From NCBI RefSeq assembly GCF_900142765.1, contig NZ_FRCB01000001.1, forward strand, positions 186,001 through 250,000: a stretch of 64,000 bases of DNA, in the 5' to 3' direction. This stretch comes from Roseovarius litoreus (GTDB lineage Bacteria; Pseudomonadota; Alphaproteobacteria; Rhodobacterales; Rhodobacteraceae). Position 1 is the first letter of the stretch, and the number at the start of each line of letters is the position of its first letter. Of the stretch, positions 26,338 through 35,102 are shown in pieces. The position numbers and the translations under genes were made by a program. The notes under the pieces are model-generated. The model made no database searches. It saw nothing but the letters and a program-made list of their open reading frames with translations, and had not been told where the DNA came from.

Positions 26338-28263
26338 TTGAAAAACCATTCCTCTTCCACTCCCTTCCGGACCACCGGTTCCTCTGCGACCCTCCGCCTC
26401 AGACTGCTCGAAACCACCGACATTCACGGACATATCGCGCCCTTCGACTATCTCGACCACCGCAACCAGCGGCATGGCGGGCTGGCGCGTGTCGCCACGC
26501 TGATCCGTGCCGCCCGTGCCGAGGCGCGCAATTGCCTGCTGTTCGACAATGGCGATTTCCTGCAGGGCAGCGCGCTCAGCGATCTGCTGCACGACCCCGT
26601 TGGCTGGCACGGCCCGCATCCCGTCATCGCGGCGATGAACGCTCTGGATTACGACGGCGCGGCGCTTGGCAATCACGAATTCGACTTCGGCCTCGATTTC
26701 CTCTGCGATGCCCTGTCCCAGGCCCGCTTTCCCGTCGTCTGCGCCAATCTGCACCCAATGGGCACGACCCGGCTTCCCGCCACCCCGACCCTTCTGCTCG
26801 AACGCCGGCTCGAAGATGAGGCAGGACAACTGCGCGATCTCAGGATCGGGGTGATCGGCGTGGTGGTGCCCCAGGTCGCCAAATGGAACCGCGATCACCT
26901 CGAGGGCCGGGTCGCGGCCGCCGGCATCGCCGAAACCGCGCGCCTGCAAGCCCCGGCCTTGCGGGCCGCCGGGGCCGATCTGGTGGTCATGCTGGCCCAT
27001 ACCGGGATCGACGCCGCCGCCGATCATCCGGGGCTGGAAAACGCGGCGCTGCCGCTGGCTTCGGTTTCCGGGGTCGACGTGGTTCTGGCAGGCCACAGCC
27101 ACCGGGTCTTTCCCGGCCCCGATCACGATGGCCTCCCCGGCGTGGACACCGCTCTTGGCACGCTCCATGGCATTCCCGCGGTGATGGCCGGTTTCGCCGG
27201 ATCGCATCTCGGCATCGTCGATCTTGACCTCAGGCAAGACGCGCGCGGCTGGCGCATCACGCACCACCACTGCGAGGCGCGCCCGGTCCAGCACGCCCCG
27301 GGAACACCGCCCACACCTCCCGATCCGGCGATCCTCAGGGTGGTGGGTCGTGCCCATCACCGAACCGTCTCGGCGATGCGCAAGCCCCTCAACACCACCC
27401 GCACGCCCCTGCACAGCTATCTGGCGCTGATCCGCGACGATCCGGTGACCGCGCTCGTGAACGCAGCCCAGACCGCCGCCATCGCACGCGCACTCCTTGG
27501 CACCAGGGCCGAGGGCCTGCCGGTCCTGTCCGCCACGGCGCCCTTTCGCACCGGCGGGCGCGCCGGCCCCTATCATTACATCGACATCACGCCCGGTCCG
27601 TTCCGCATGGGGGATGCCGTCAATCTCTATCCCTTCCCCAACACCCTGACCTGTGCGCGCATCACAGGCGCCCGGCTGCGCGACTGGCTCGAACGCGCCG
27701 CCAGCTGCTTTCACCAGATCCGGCCGGGCCTTGCCGATCAGCCGCTGCTCGACCCCAGATTTCCCGGCCATGCCTTCGACACCGTCTCCGGCGTCACCTA
27801 CCGCATCGATCCGGGCCAGCCCGCGCGCTTTGGGCCGGACGGCACCCTGATCGACGCCGAAGCATGGCGCATCCGCGATCTGCAGATCTTCGGCAGAGCC
27901 GTCAGGGATACCGACCTCTTCGTGCTCGCCACAAACACATACCGCGCCTCCGGCAGCGGCCCCTATCCTATGCTGACCGACCACGACATCCTCGACGCTC
28001 CCGCCCTGCAGGTGCGCGATGCTCTGGTCAACCATGTGCGCCGTGGCCCCCCGATCGACGCCCGCCGCGGCACCGGCTGGGCCTTGCGCCCGGTCTGCGG
28101 GGCCAGCGTGCTGGTCGATACAGGCCCCGGACTGCGACGCCACCCGTGGGATATCCGCGCACTCGGCGCCGAAGAGCTGGGCTGCGACGCCAAAGGGTTC
28201 CTGCGCCTGCGCCTGCCTCTGGGCGCCGATGCGCCCCTTGCGAATCCGCCGCAAGACCCCTAG
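26338..28263 (+). CDS. 2',3'-cyclic-nucleotide 2'-phosphodiesterase/3'-nucleotidase (CpdB-like 5'-nucleotidase family)
   Basis: 641 aa. The N-terminal calcineurin-like metallophosphoesterase domain shows TTDIHGHI, FDNGDFLQGS, GNHEFDFG, MLAHTGID and AGHSHRVFPG. The C-terminal 5'-nucleotidase domain (about 350-620) has VNLYPFPNTL and RIDPGQPARF-type blocks. It degrades extracytoplasmic nucleotides. An in-frame TGA at 26320 bounds the frame, and the only early initiator is TTG at 26338, with no clear Shine-Dalgarno and no obvious signal peptide. The unusual start leaves the N-terminus uncertain. The upstream 26171-26337 is strikingly AT-rich and may hold its promoter. Confidence 0.85.
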   Translation: MKNHSSSTPFRTTGSSATLRLRLLETTDIHGHIAPFDYLDHRNQRHGGLARVATLIRAARAEARNCLLFDNGDFLQGSALSDLLHDPVGWHGPHPVIAAMNALDYDGAALGNHEFDFGLDFLCDALSQARFPVVCANLHPMGTTRLPATPTLLLERRLEDEAGQLRDLRIGVIGVVVPQVAKWNRDHLEGRVAAAGIAETARLQAPALRAAGADLVVMLAHTGIDAAADHPGLENAALPLASVSGVDVVLAGHSHRVFPGPDHDGLPGVDTALGTLHGIPAVMAGFAGSHLGIVDLDLRQDARGWRITHHHCEARPVQHAPGTPPTPPDPAILRVVGRAHHRTVSAMRKPLNTTRTPLHSYLALIRDDPVTALVNAAQTAAIARALLGTRAEGLPVLSATAPFRTGGRAGPYHYIDITPGPFRMGDAVNLYPFPNTLTCARITGARLRDWLERAASCFHQIRPGLADQPLLDPRFPGHAFDTVSGVTYRIDPGQPARFGPDGTLIDAEAWRIRDLQIFGRAVRDTDLFVLATNTYRASGSGPYPMLTDHDILDAPALQVRDALVNHVRRGPPIDARRGTGWALRPVCGASVLVDTGPGLRRHPWDIRALGAEELGCDAKGFLRLRLPLGADAPLANPPQDP

Positions 28264-28273
28264 ATAGCTCCAC

Positions 28274-28368
28274 GAGAGGTTGGCGCGGGCAGGCGCCTCG
28301 CCAACCCGGTCAGGTCCGGAAGGAAGCAGCCGTAACGAGCCCCGCTTGGGTCGTTGTCCAACCTCTCA
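28274..28368 (+). ncRNA. ffs: Signal recognition particle RNA (small bacterial type, 4.5S)
   Basis: The diagnostic apical-loop sequence GGTCAGGTCCGGAAGGAAGC, continuing AGCCGTAACGA, lies at about 28308-28338. Ends pair as GAGAGGT (28274-28280) with ACCTCTC (28361-28367), closing one long hairpin of about 95 nt, the usual SRP RNA size in alphaproteobacteria. It binds Ffh for cotranslational membrane targeting. In this group ffs typically lies upstream of dnaX; here several genes intervene. The ends are estimated from the pairing. Confidence 0.95.
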
Positions 28369-28525
28369 CCTTCCCTCCCTTCCCTGTTCTGTGCCGCTTT
28401 TGCCGGGCATCGGCCAATTGGTCGCACCTTCAGGGCCGATTTCCCTCAACTTGTCGGGGTTTTCGGCCTTTCCTCCCGGCAGCACCGTCCTATCTGCACC
28501 CCGTGGCATTCAATCGGAGGCAAAG

Positions 28526-28792
28526 ATGGACGGACAAACAGTCGACACGGATCGCCGCACCGCCGAGGCGCTGCGCCAGCAGGACGTGTATGAAAAAGCG
28601 ATGGCCTCTCTCAAGCTCGAGCGCCGCAAATCCGAGGCGATGGGCTATGCCGTGATGGCGACCCTCGACAGCTTCGAGCCGGCAAGCCGTGGCGAAGGCT
28701 GGCTGGGACGCGCCGTGTTCTGGTCCAAGATCGGCTGCATCACCTTTGTCTGTGTCGTTCCCAATTATCTGGTCTGGCGCCTGCTTCTGTAG
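28526..28792 (+). CDS. Small membrane-anchored hypothetical protein
   Basis: 88 aa from the ATG at 28526 with GGAGG 6 nt upstream; an open frame extends left through the SRP RNA and is not used. It has a charged N-terminal helix (RTAEALRQQDVYEKAMASL) and one C-terminal membrane segment (about residues 68-88, IGCITFVCVVPNYLVWRLLL). No family recognised. It starts about 158 nt after ffs and ends 17 nt before the methyltransferase-like gene, so they may be cotranscribed. Confidence 0.65.
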   Translation: MDGQTVDTDRRTAEALRQQDVYEKAMASLKLERRKSEAMGYAVMATLDSFEPASRGEGWLGRAVFWSKIGCITFVCVVPNYLVWRLLL

Positions 28793-28809
28793 CCTGCAGC
28801 GCGTCCCCC

Positions 28810-29619
28810 GTGACACCTGAGACGGAAACACCCTTCATTCGGCTCTTGCGCCTTGTGACGGGCCTTTTTCGTGCGCCCCCCGGCGCCGGGCGCATCGCCT
28901 TGGCCGTGGCTTATGGCGTGGTCTGTCACGCCGTCTTCGCCGTGGCGGTGATCGCGATGATCGTGGCGATGTTCTTCGGCATGAGCGAAAGCCTGGGCCG
29001 CGTGCCCGCCCCTTGGTACATTCTGGCCAATGCGCTTTTGATCCTGCAATTCCCTCTGGCGCATTCGGTATTGCTCACGGCGCGGGGGCGCGCCTTTCTG
29101 GCCCGGCTCGCGCCACGGCCATACGGGGCGACACTGGCCACCACCACCTATGCGATCATCGCCTCTGCACAGCTGGCCGCGCTCTTTGTGTTCTGGACCC
29201 CAAGCGGCATCGTCTGGTGGCGCGCCGAGGGCGCGGCCTTCTGGGCTCTGTGCACCGCCTACGCCTGTGCATGGCTCATCCTCATCAAGGCCAGCTATGA
29301 CGCCGGCGCCGAGGTGCAGTCCGGTGCGCTTGGCTGGATGTCACTGGTTCAGAAAATCAGCCCCCGATTTCCCGACATGCCTGAAACGGGCCTCTTCCGG
29401 GTGATCCGGCAACCGATCTATGTGGGCTTCGCACTGACCTTGTGGACCGTGCCGGTCTGGACACCCGATCAACTGGCGCTGGCGCTTGGCTATACCGCCT
29501 ATTGCCTGCTTGCCCCCCGGCTCAAGGAACGCCGCTTCGCCGCTCTCTATGGCGACCGCTTCCGCCGGTACCAGACCCGCACACCCTACATCCTGCCGCG
29601 CTTGCCCCGCTCCCGCTGA
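28810..29619 (+). CDS. Integral membrane protein of the isoprenylcysteine methyltransferase/NnrU-like family
   Basis: 269 aa with a GTG start at 28810. About six membrane helices are visible. The C-terminal part has RVIRQPIYVGFALTLW (about residues 196-211) and LKERRFAALYGDRFRRYQ (about 238-255). These correspond to the R(H/Q)P-x-Y-x-G and ERxxxxxYGxxYxxY blocks of ICMT/PEMT-like membrane methyltransferases. The usual His of RHP is Gln here. The substrate is unknown. NnrU relatives occur near denitrification genes, but none are present here. Confidence 0.7.
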   Translation: MTPETETPFIRLLRLVTGLFRAPPGAGRIALAVAYGVVCHAVFAVAVIAMIVAMFFGMSESLGRVPAPWYILANALLILQFPLAHSVLLTARGRAFLARLAPRPYGATLATTTYAIIASAQLAALFVFWTPSGIVWWRAEGAAFWALCTAYACAWLILIKASYDAGAEVQSGALGWMSLVQKISPRFPDMPETGLFRVIRQPIYVGFALTLWTVPVWTPDQLALALGYTAYCLLAPRLKERRFAALYGDRFRRYQTRTPYILPRLPRSR

Positions 29620-29704
29620 CAGCGCGCCGATCCGAGCGCCCCTCTCCTGCGGCGCAACGCACGCAGCCTTAACCACGGCATCTGCCGATATCCGCACCGA
29701 CGCG

Positions 29705-29732
29705 ATACCGACGTAATACCGACGTGATACCG
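29705..29732. repeat. Short 11-bp tandem repeat
   Basis: ATACCG occurs at 29705, 29716 and 29727 in an 11-bp period (unit ATACCGACGTR, about 2.6 copies). The spacing is close to one helical turn. It lies in the 162-bp gap between two convergent genes; no function is assigned. Confidence 0.5.
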
Positions 29733-29781
29733 AACAGCGTTTTCATTTGTTATTCAGCGCCTTAACCCTGATTCGCGGCCC

Positions 29782-30264
29782 TCACACCCGCCGCGCCCAT
29801 GCCAACTGCGCCTCCGTCTCCACGGCGCAGGGCCGGATCGCCCTGAGCCGCGCCAGCGCCGCCTCCGGCGCCTCGCCCGCCTCGATCATCAGCCGCAGCG
29901 CCGCCATCCCCGACCGCCCGCAGCCCCCCATGCAATGGATCAACACCCGGCCCCGCCCCTGCAGCGCCGACAGCGCGGCATTGCTGGCCACATGCCAGGC
30001 CTCCTCGCCTTCGGGGTCGGGAATGTCCATATCCGTCACCGGCACATGCATCCACCTCGTGCCCATATCCTGCACATCGCTCCCCAGATCGCCCGCCCCT
30101 TGCGAGACAAGCTCCGGCAGGGTGACCATCGAGACCACCAGCGCCGGCTTCCAGTCGCGCAGATGAGCGATGTCCTCGGTATAATGCCCGCCCCGCCCCG
30201 GCATCGGCGCCAGGGCCAGTATCCCATCTGCGACCTGCAAGGCGTGAATGATAAATCCTGTCAT
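29782..30264 (-). CDS. Dual-specificity/tyrosine protein phosphatase-like protein
   Basis: 160 aa. The signature HCMGGCGRSG (about residues 109-118) matches the C-x5-R-S/T phosphatase P-loop, and the upstream Asp of PVTDMDIPDPEGE (about 75-87) can act as general acid. The opening IIHALQVADGILALAPMPGRGGHYTEDI resembles bacterial cyclin-dependent-kinase-inhibitor-3-like/DSP phosphatases common in Rhodobacterales. The substrate is unknown. It is divergent from dnaX and transcribed alone. Confidence 0.82.
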   Translation of the reverse strand: MTGFIIHALQVADGILALAPMPGRGGHYTEDIAHLRDWKPALVVSMVTLPELVSQGAGDLGSDVQDMGTRWMHVPVTDMDIPDPEGEEAWHVASNAALSALQGRGRVLIHCMGGCGRSGMAALRLMIEAGEAPEAALARLRAIRPCAVETEAQLAWARRV

Positions 30265-30461
30265 GATTACAATGCTCTAAGTTATATTCCGGGCCTCGTC
30301 TCCCGGCGCTCCGAAAGCGCTCTGTCCTGCCCTTCCACCCGCATATCCTTGCCTCAAGCCCATCCAAAAGCAAGCCAAACGGCACTGCCCGCTTTAGACG
30401 GTGGACGCCCCCCGCCCCCCGCTTTAGGCTGGCAGCGATCTCCGAATCCGACAGGCTCCGC

Positions 30462-32252
30462 ATGACCGACACACCCACCAGACCCTATCAGGTGCTCGCC
30501 CGGAAATACCGGCCCGAAACCTTTGCCGATCTGGTGGGTCAGGACGCGATGGTGCGGACGCTGAAAAACGCGTTCAAGGCCGACCGGATCGCGCAGGCCT
30601 TCATCATGACAGGCATCCGCGGCACCGGGAAGACCACCACCGCCCGGATCATCGCCAAAGGCATGAACTGCATCGGCCCCGACGGTCAGGGCGGCCCCAC
30701 CACCGAGCCATGTGGCCAGTGCGAACATTGCACCGCCATCATGGAAGGCCGCCATGTCGACGTGCTGGAAATGGACGCCGCCTCCCGCACCGGCGTCGGC
30801 GACGTCCGCGAAATCATTGATTCCGTTCACTATCGTGCCGCTTCAGCGCGCTACAAGATCTACATCATCGACGAGGTGCACATGCTCTCGACCAGCGCGT
30901 TCAACGCGCTGCTCAAGACGCTCGAAGAACCTCCCGCGCATGTGAAATTCATCTTCGCCACCACCGAAATCCGCAAGGTGCCGGTGACCGTCCTCAGCCG
31001 CTGCCAGCGCTTCGATCTGCGCCGGATCGAACCCGAGGTCATGATCGCGCTCCTGCGCCGGATCGCCGACGCCGAAGGCGCGCAGATCACCGATGACGCC
31101 CTTGCCCTCATCACCCGCGCTGCCGAAGGCTCGGCCCGGGACGCCACATCGCTGCTGGATCAGGCGATCAGTCATGGCGCCGGCGAAACCAGCGCCGACG
31201 AAGTGCGCGCCATGCTGGGCCTTGCCGATCGCGGGCGGGTGCTCGACCTGTTCGACCTGATCATGAAGGGCGATGCCGCGGGCGCCCTGACCGAGCTGGG
31301 CGGCCAATATGCCGAAGGCGCCGATCCGATGGCGGTGCTGCGGGATCTGGCCGAGATCACCCACTGGATTTCCGTGGTCAAGATCACCCCCGAAGCCGCC
31401 GACGATCCTACCATCGGCCCCGACGAACGCGCCCGCGGCCAGCAGATGGCCGAGGCGCTTGCGATGCGCGTCCTGACCCGGATGTGGCAGATGCTGCTCA
31501 AGGCGCTCGACGAGGTGGCCGAGGCGCCAAACGCCATGATGGCCGCCGAAATGGCCGTGATCCGACTGACCCACGTGGCCGATCTTCCCACGCCCGAAGA
31601 ACTCGTGCGCAAACTGCGCGACGCACCGCCCCCCGCAGCCCCGTCGCCCGGCTCGGGTGTCGGCGCTGGCGGCTCCGCGTCCCACGGCGGCACCTGCCGC
31701 GCAACCGCCGCGCAAACCACCACCATGCCCGCGGCACCCCATCCCGGCCCCTCCGCTCCCGGCGCGCGTGCCCCAGGCGGCCAACAGGCCATCGCACTCG
31801 CCGCCGAGACCGCCCTTGCCCTTTACCCGACCTTCGAGCATGTGGTCGAACTCATCCGCGCCCACCGCGACGTCAAGCTGCTGGTCGAGGTGGAAACCAA
31901 TATGCGGCTCGTCTCCTACCGACCCGGCCGCATCACCTTCCAGCCCACCGGCAACGCGCCTCAGGACCTGTCCCAACGTCTCGGCGCCGCGCTGCAACGC
32001 TGGACGGGAAATCGCTGGGGGATCAGCATCGTCAACGAGGGTGGCGCCGAGACGATCGCCGAAAAGCGCGACGCCGCCGAGACCGCCCTGCGCCACGAGG
32101 TCAGCCGCCATCCGCTGGTGCAGGCGGTGCTTTCGGCCTTTCCAAAGGCGCAGATCACCTCGATCCGCACCGAGGCCGACATCGCCGCCGAAGCCGGCGC
32201 CGAGGCACTGCCCGAAGTCGAGGATGAATGGGACCCCTTCGAGGAAGACTGA
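30462..32252 (+). CDS. dnaX: DNA polymerase III subunit gamma/tau
   Basis: 596 aa. It is the clamp-loader ATPase of the replicative polymerase. LARKYRPETFADLVGQ opens the AAA+ domain, followed by Walker A GIRGTGKTTTAR (about residue 50), a zinc module with CGQCEHC (about 87), Walker B IYIIDEVHML (about 135) and the sensor SRCQRFDLRRI. A Pro/Ala-rich linker (about 385-445) precedes the C-terminal tau-type domain. I saw no A/T-rich slippery heptamer for programmed frameshifting. It heads dnaX-ybaB-recR. Confidence 0.96.
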   Translation: MTDTPTRPYQVLARKYRPETFADLVGQDAMVRTLKNAFKADRIAQAFIMTGIRGTGKTTTARIIAKGMNCIGPDGQGGPTTEPCGQCEHCTAIMEGRHVDVLEMDAASRTGVGDVREIIDSVHYRAASARYKIYIIDEVHMLSTSAFNALLKTLEEPPAHVKFIFATTEIRKVPVTVLSRCQRFDLRRIEPEVMIALLRRIADAEGAQITDDALALITRAAEGSARDATSLLDQAISHGAGETSADEVRAMLGLADRGRVLDLFDLIMKGDAAGALTELGGQYAEGADPMAVLRDLAEITHWISVVKITPEAADDPTIGPDERARGQQMAEALAMRVLTRMWQMLLKALDEVAEAPNAMMAAEMAVIRLTHVADLPTPEELVRKLRDAPPPAAPSPGSGVGAGGSASHGGTCRATAAQTTTMPAAPHPGPSAPGARAPGGQQAIALAAETALALYPTFEHVVELIRAHRDVKLLVEVETNMRLVSYRPGRITFQPTGNAPQDLSQRLGAALQRWTGNRWGISIVNEGGAETIAEKRDAAETALRHEVSRHPLVQAVLSAFPKAQITSIRTEADIAAEAGAEALPEVEDEWDPFEED

Positions 32253-32360
32253 ATTGCGCGGAACGGCTTGCCAGTCGCCATCCGCCGACCGATATGATGT
32301 AACGACACCAAACACCCAGATGTGCCGGGCCGCCCCGGCCCTGCCACCAAGGAGAAGACA

Positions 32361-32705
32361 ATGTTCAAGGGATTGGGCCAAATGGGCGACATGGCCAAGA
32401 TGATGAAGGCCGCTCAGGAAATGCAGCAGAAGATGGCCGATCTGCAGGAAGACATGCACAACATGATGGTCGAAGGCGTTTCCGGCGCTGGCCTCGTCAA
32501 GGCGACATGCAGCGCCAAGGGCGAACTCAAGGCCCTCGATATCGACCCCTCCATCTTCAATTCGGACGACAAGGAAGTGGTCGAGGATCTCATCCTCGCC
32601 GCGATCAAGGACGCGCAGCAAAAGGCCAGCGACCGCGCCCAGGAAGAAATGGGCAAGCTCACCGAAGGCCTGGGCCTTCCCAAGGACATGAAGCTGCCCT
32701 TCTAA
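32361..32705 (+). CDS. YbaB/EbfC-family nucleoid-associated protein
   Basis: 114 aa from the ATG at 32361 preceded by AAGGAG. The Met-rich N-terminal helix (MFKGLGQMGDMAKMMKAAQE) and the body KATCSAKGELKALDIDPS are typical of YbaB, a small dimeric DNA-binding protein encoded between dnaX and recR in most proteobacteria. The size is as expected. Confidence 0.95.
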   Translation: MFKGLGQMGDMAKMMKAAQEMQQKMADLQEDMHNMMVEGVSGAGLVKATCSAKGELKALDIDPSIFNSDDKEVVEDLILAAIKDAQQKASDRAQEEMGKLTEGLGLPKDMKLPF

Positions 32706-32715
32706 AGCATTGCCC

Positions 32716-32850
32716 CTTTGACCTGAGGCACCAGCGAAAGGCGGAACGCGTGCAACGATTGAACGGAGCACTGCATTTCGCGAAACCCTTTAGGTTTCTT
32801 CTGGCCTTAAATATCCCGGGGAGCGCGAGGGGCTGGCCCCTCGCTTCCTC
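32716..32850 (+). repeat. Dispersed intergenic repeat, copy C, between ybaB and recR
   Basis: Blocks CCTTTGACCTGAGGCACCAG, GCGAAAGG, GAACGCG and CGCGAAACCCTTTAGG match the module at 2140-2215, followed by TTCTTCTGGCCTTAAATATC and CCGGGGAG as in copies A and B. It ends in a GAGGGGC/GCCCCTC palindrome. It sits inside what is normally a tight dnaX-ybaB-recR operon, adding about 170 bp before recR. Confidence 0.65.
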
Positions 32851-32878
32851 CCCTACAGCCCTTGTATCGGCCTGAACA

Positions 32879-33472
32879 ATGTCATCGAACCGCGACATAG
32901 ACGCCCTGATCGAGATGATGGCCAAGCTGCCCGGGCTCGGGCCGCGCTCGGCCCGGCGTGCTGTGCTGCATCTCATCGCCAAGCGCGATCTGCAACTGAT
33001 CCCGCTGGCCGACCTGATGCAGCGCGTCGCCGCCACCGCCCGTGAATGCCTCAACTGCGGCAATATCGGCACCACCGAGATCTGCGATATCTGCGCTGCC
33101 GAAAAACGCGCCAACGGACAGATCTGCGTGGTCGAGGATGTGGCCGATCTGTGGGCGATGGAGCGCGGTCATGCCTTCAAGGGCCGCTATCATGTGCTTG
33201 GCGGCACGCTCAGCGCCCTCGATCAGGTGGGCCCGGAACAATTGCGCATCCCGCAGCTGATCGACCGGGTCACCGCCGAATCCATCAACGAGGTCATCCT
33301 GGCCCTCAACGCCACGGTCGAGGGCCAGACAACCGCGCATTATATCGCCGATCAGTTGGATGGCCGGGTGACCCTGACATCGCTGGCCCAAGGCGTCCCC
33401 ATCGGTGGCGAGCTGGATTATCTGGACGACGGCACGATCAGTGCCGCGCTCGCCGCACGCAAGCAGGTCTGA
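32879..33472 (+). CDS. recR: Recombination protein RecR
   Basis: 197 aa. It works with RecF/RecO to load RecA at gaps. It starts with a helix-hairpin-helix ([20 protein letters not shown]), then the zinc finger C-x2-C-x(8)-C-x2-C in [16 protein letters not shown] (about residues 57-72), then a Toprim domain ([28 protein letters not shown]). The length matches the family. It is last of the dnaX cluster and followed by a bidirectional terminator. Confidence 0.96.
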   Translation: MSSNRDIDALIEMMAKLPGLGPRSARRAVLHLIAKRDLQLIPLADLMQRVAATARECLNCGNIGTTEICDICAAEKRANGQICVVEDVADLWAMERGHAFKGRYHVLGGTLSALDQVGPEQLRIPQLIDRVTAESINEVILALNATVEGQTTAHYIADQLDGRVTLTSLAQGVPIGGELDYLDDGTISAALAARKQV

Positions 33473-33498
33473 CGCGCGCACTCCTGCACCACCACAAC

Positions 33499-33533
33499 AA
33501 AAAACCCGACCGCATCAAGCGGCCGGGCCTTTT
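33499..33533. terminator. Bidirectional intrinsic terminator between recR and trcR
   Basis: CCCGACCGC (33505-33513) pairs with GCGGCCGGG (33519-33527) with one A-C mismatch and a 5-nt loop. CCTTTT follows on the plus strand, and a T6 run (AAAAAA at about 33499-33504) follows on the minus strand, so it can end both convergent transcripts. Confidence 0.9.
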
Positions 33534-33553
33534 CGGGGACAACGACGCGGTGC

Positions 33554-34315
33554 TTACCGGCGATCGTCGTCCTCATCCTCGTCATCGTCGCTGTCAGGCA
33601 GGTTGAAGAAGCTGTCAGCGTCGTATTTCTGTTCTCTTTCATCATCCTCGTCGCGCGGATCGCCACTGAGGCTGAAGGTTTCCAGCCCTTCGATCGCCGT
33701 GGGCATGCGCGGCTCGGCACTGGCTTCGAGGCTCTGCTCGGTGCTCAGCAGCTTGCGGCGCTCGTCATCGCTCAGCGCCTCGCCTTCCTTGGCGCGTTTC
33801 GCGGCGGCCTTCTGCACCGCCGCGTCCAGCTCGGACTGTTTGCACAGACCAAGGGCAACCGGATCGATCGGCTGCATGTTCGCGATGTTCCAATGGGTAC
33901 GCTCACGGATCGTCTGGATGGTCGGCTTGGTGGTGCCCACCAGCTTGGCGATCTGGCTGTCGACCAGCTCGGGATGGAACTTGACCAGCCAGAGGATCGC
34001 GTTCGGACGGTCCTGTCGCTTGCTCAGCGGCGTATAGCGCGGGCCACGGCGTTTTTCCTCGCCGACGGCGGCGGGGTTGAACTTGAGCTGCAGCTTGTGC
34101 AGCGGGTCCTTTTCGGCCTTTTCGATCTCGGCCTGGGTCAACTGGTTGTTGGCCACAGGGTCGAACCCCTTCACGCCCGATGCCACATCGCCATCGGCGA
34201 TTCCCTGAATCTCAAGCTCGTGCAGCCCGCAGAAATCGGCGATCTGCTTGAAGCTGAGCGTCGTATTGTCCACCAGCCAGACGGCGGTGGCCTTTGCCAT
34301 AAGCGGTTTAGCCAT
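33554..34315 (-). CDS. trcR: Cell cycle transcriptional regulator TrcR (DUF1013)
   Basis: 253 aa from the ATG at 34315 with GAAGGAGG about 9 nt upstream. The whole protein matches the alphaproteobacterial DUF1013/TrcR pattern: MAKATAVWLVDNTTLSFKQIA at the start, QLKFNPAAVGEEKRRGPRYTPLSKRQDRPNAI in the middle, and VGTTKPTIQTIRERTHWN forming a helix-turn-helix (about 130-147). The C-terminus is extremely acidic (DSDDDEDEDDDRR). It regulates cell-cycle genes in Caulobacter-type networks. Monocistronic. Confidence 0.92.
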   Translation of the reverse strand: MAKPLMAKATAVWLVDNTTLSFKQIADFCGLHELEIQGIADGDVASGVKGFDPVANNQLTQAEIEKAEKDPLHKLQLKFNPAAVGEEKRRGPRYTPLSKRQDRPNAILWLVKFHPELVDSQIAKLVGTTKPTIQTIRERTHWNIANMQPIDPVALGLCKQSELDAAVQKAAAKRAKEGEALSDDERRKLLSTEQSLEASAEPRMPTAIEGLETFSLSGDPRDEDDEREQKYDADSFFNLPDSDDDEDEDDDRR

Positions 34316-34447
34316 GTGTTTCGGGCCTCCTTCACGCATATCTTCCCCGTCGCCGGACTCGGCGGCACCTGACCAGGTGCGGGTTTCCGTTGTCGGGGAA
34401 CTTGGCGGCTATATAGTGTCCCACGTGACAAATTGAAAGTCCTAAAC

Positions 34448-35080
34448 ATGCGTGTGTTCCTGTTGCTCCTGTTGATCCTCGGCACGACCGCCCGCGCCGA
34501 AGCCGACCGCCCGGGAGAGTTCGACTATTACGTTCTGGCGCTGAGCTGGTCGCCGACCTGGTGCGCCCTCGAAGGCGACGCGCGCGGCTCGCCGCAATGC
34601 GATGCCAGCCGCGATCACGGATGGGTGCTGCATGGGCTATGGCCGCAATATCACCGTGGCTGGCCGGACCATTGCCAGACCTCCGAAAGACCGCCCTCGC
34701 GCGCTATGACGGCGCAGATGGCCGATATCATGGGCACACCGGGCCTTGCCTGGTATCAGTGGAAAAAGCATGGCACCTGCTCGGGCCTCTCGGCCCCTGC
34801 CTATTTCGCCCTGTCACGCGAGGCCTACGAGGCGGTGAACCGCCCCGAGGTGTTCCGCAAGCTGAAAGATCCCGTCAAGGTGCCGGCCCGCGTGATCGAA
34901 GAAGCTTTTCTCAAGGCCAACCCCGAGTGGGAGCCGGACATGCTGACCATCACCTGCCGCAGCGGCCGCATACAGGAAGCGCGGCTTTGCCTGTCGCGCG
35001 ATCTGCGTCCCGTGCCCTGTGGCCGCGACACGGTTCGGGATTGTTCGATGAAAGACGCGCTCTTCGATCCCATCCGCTGA
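34448..35080 (+). CDS. Secreted ribonuclease T2
   Basis: 210 aa from the ATG at 34448; a TTG 15 nt upstream is less likely. The signal peptide is MRVFLLLLLILGTTARA. Both RNase T2 catalytic blocks are present: HGLWPQY (about residue 62) and WKKHGTCSG (about 100), carrying the catalytic His residues. Cys residues likely form the family's disulfides. It cleaves single-stranded RNA outside the cytoplasm, probably for phosphate or nucleoside scavenging. Monocistronic. Confidence 0.92.
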   Translation: MRVFLLLLLILGTTARAEADRPGEFDYYVLALSWSPTWCALEGDARGSPQCDASRDHGWVLHGLWPQYHRGWPDHCQTSERPPSRAMTAQMADIMGTPGLAWYQWKKHGTCSGLSAPAYFALSREAYEAVNRPEVFRKLKDPVKVPARVIEEAFLKANPEWEPDMLTITCRSGRIQEARLCLSRDLRPVPCGRDTVRDCSMKDALFDPIR

Positions 35081-35102
35081 TCTCTGCAGGCGGGGTACAC
35101 GC

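Noticed and set aside
26269-28254. Minus-strand open frame of 661 codons
   Set aside because: It is antisense to the CpdB-like gene, whose metallophosphoesterase motifs decide the coding strand.
30843-32771. Minus-strand open frame of 642 codons
   Set aside because: It is antisense to dnaX and ybaB; Gly/His-rich product with no domain.
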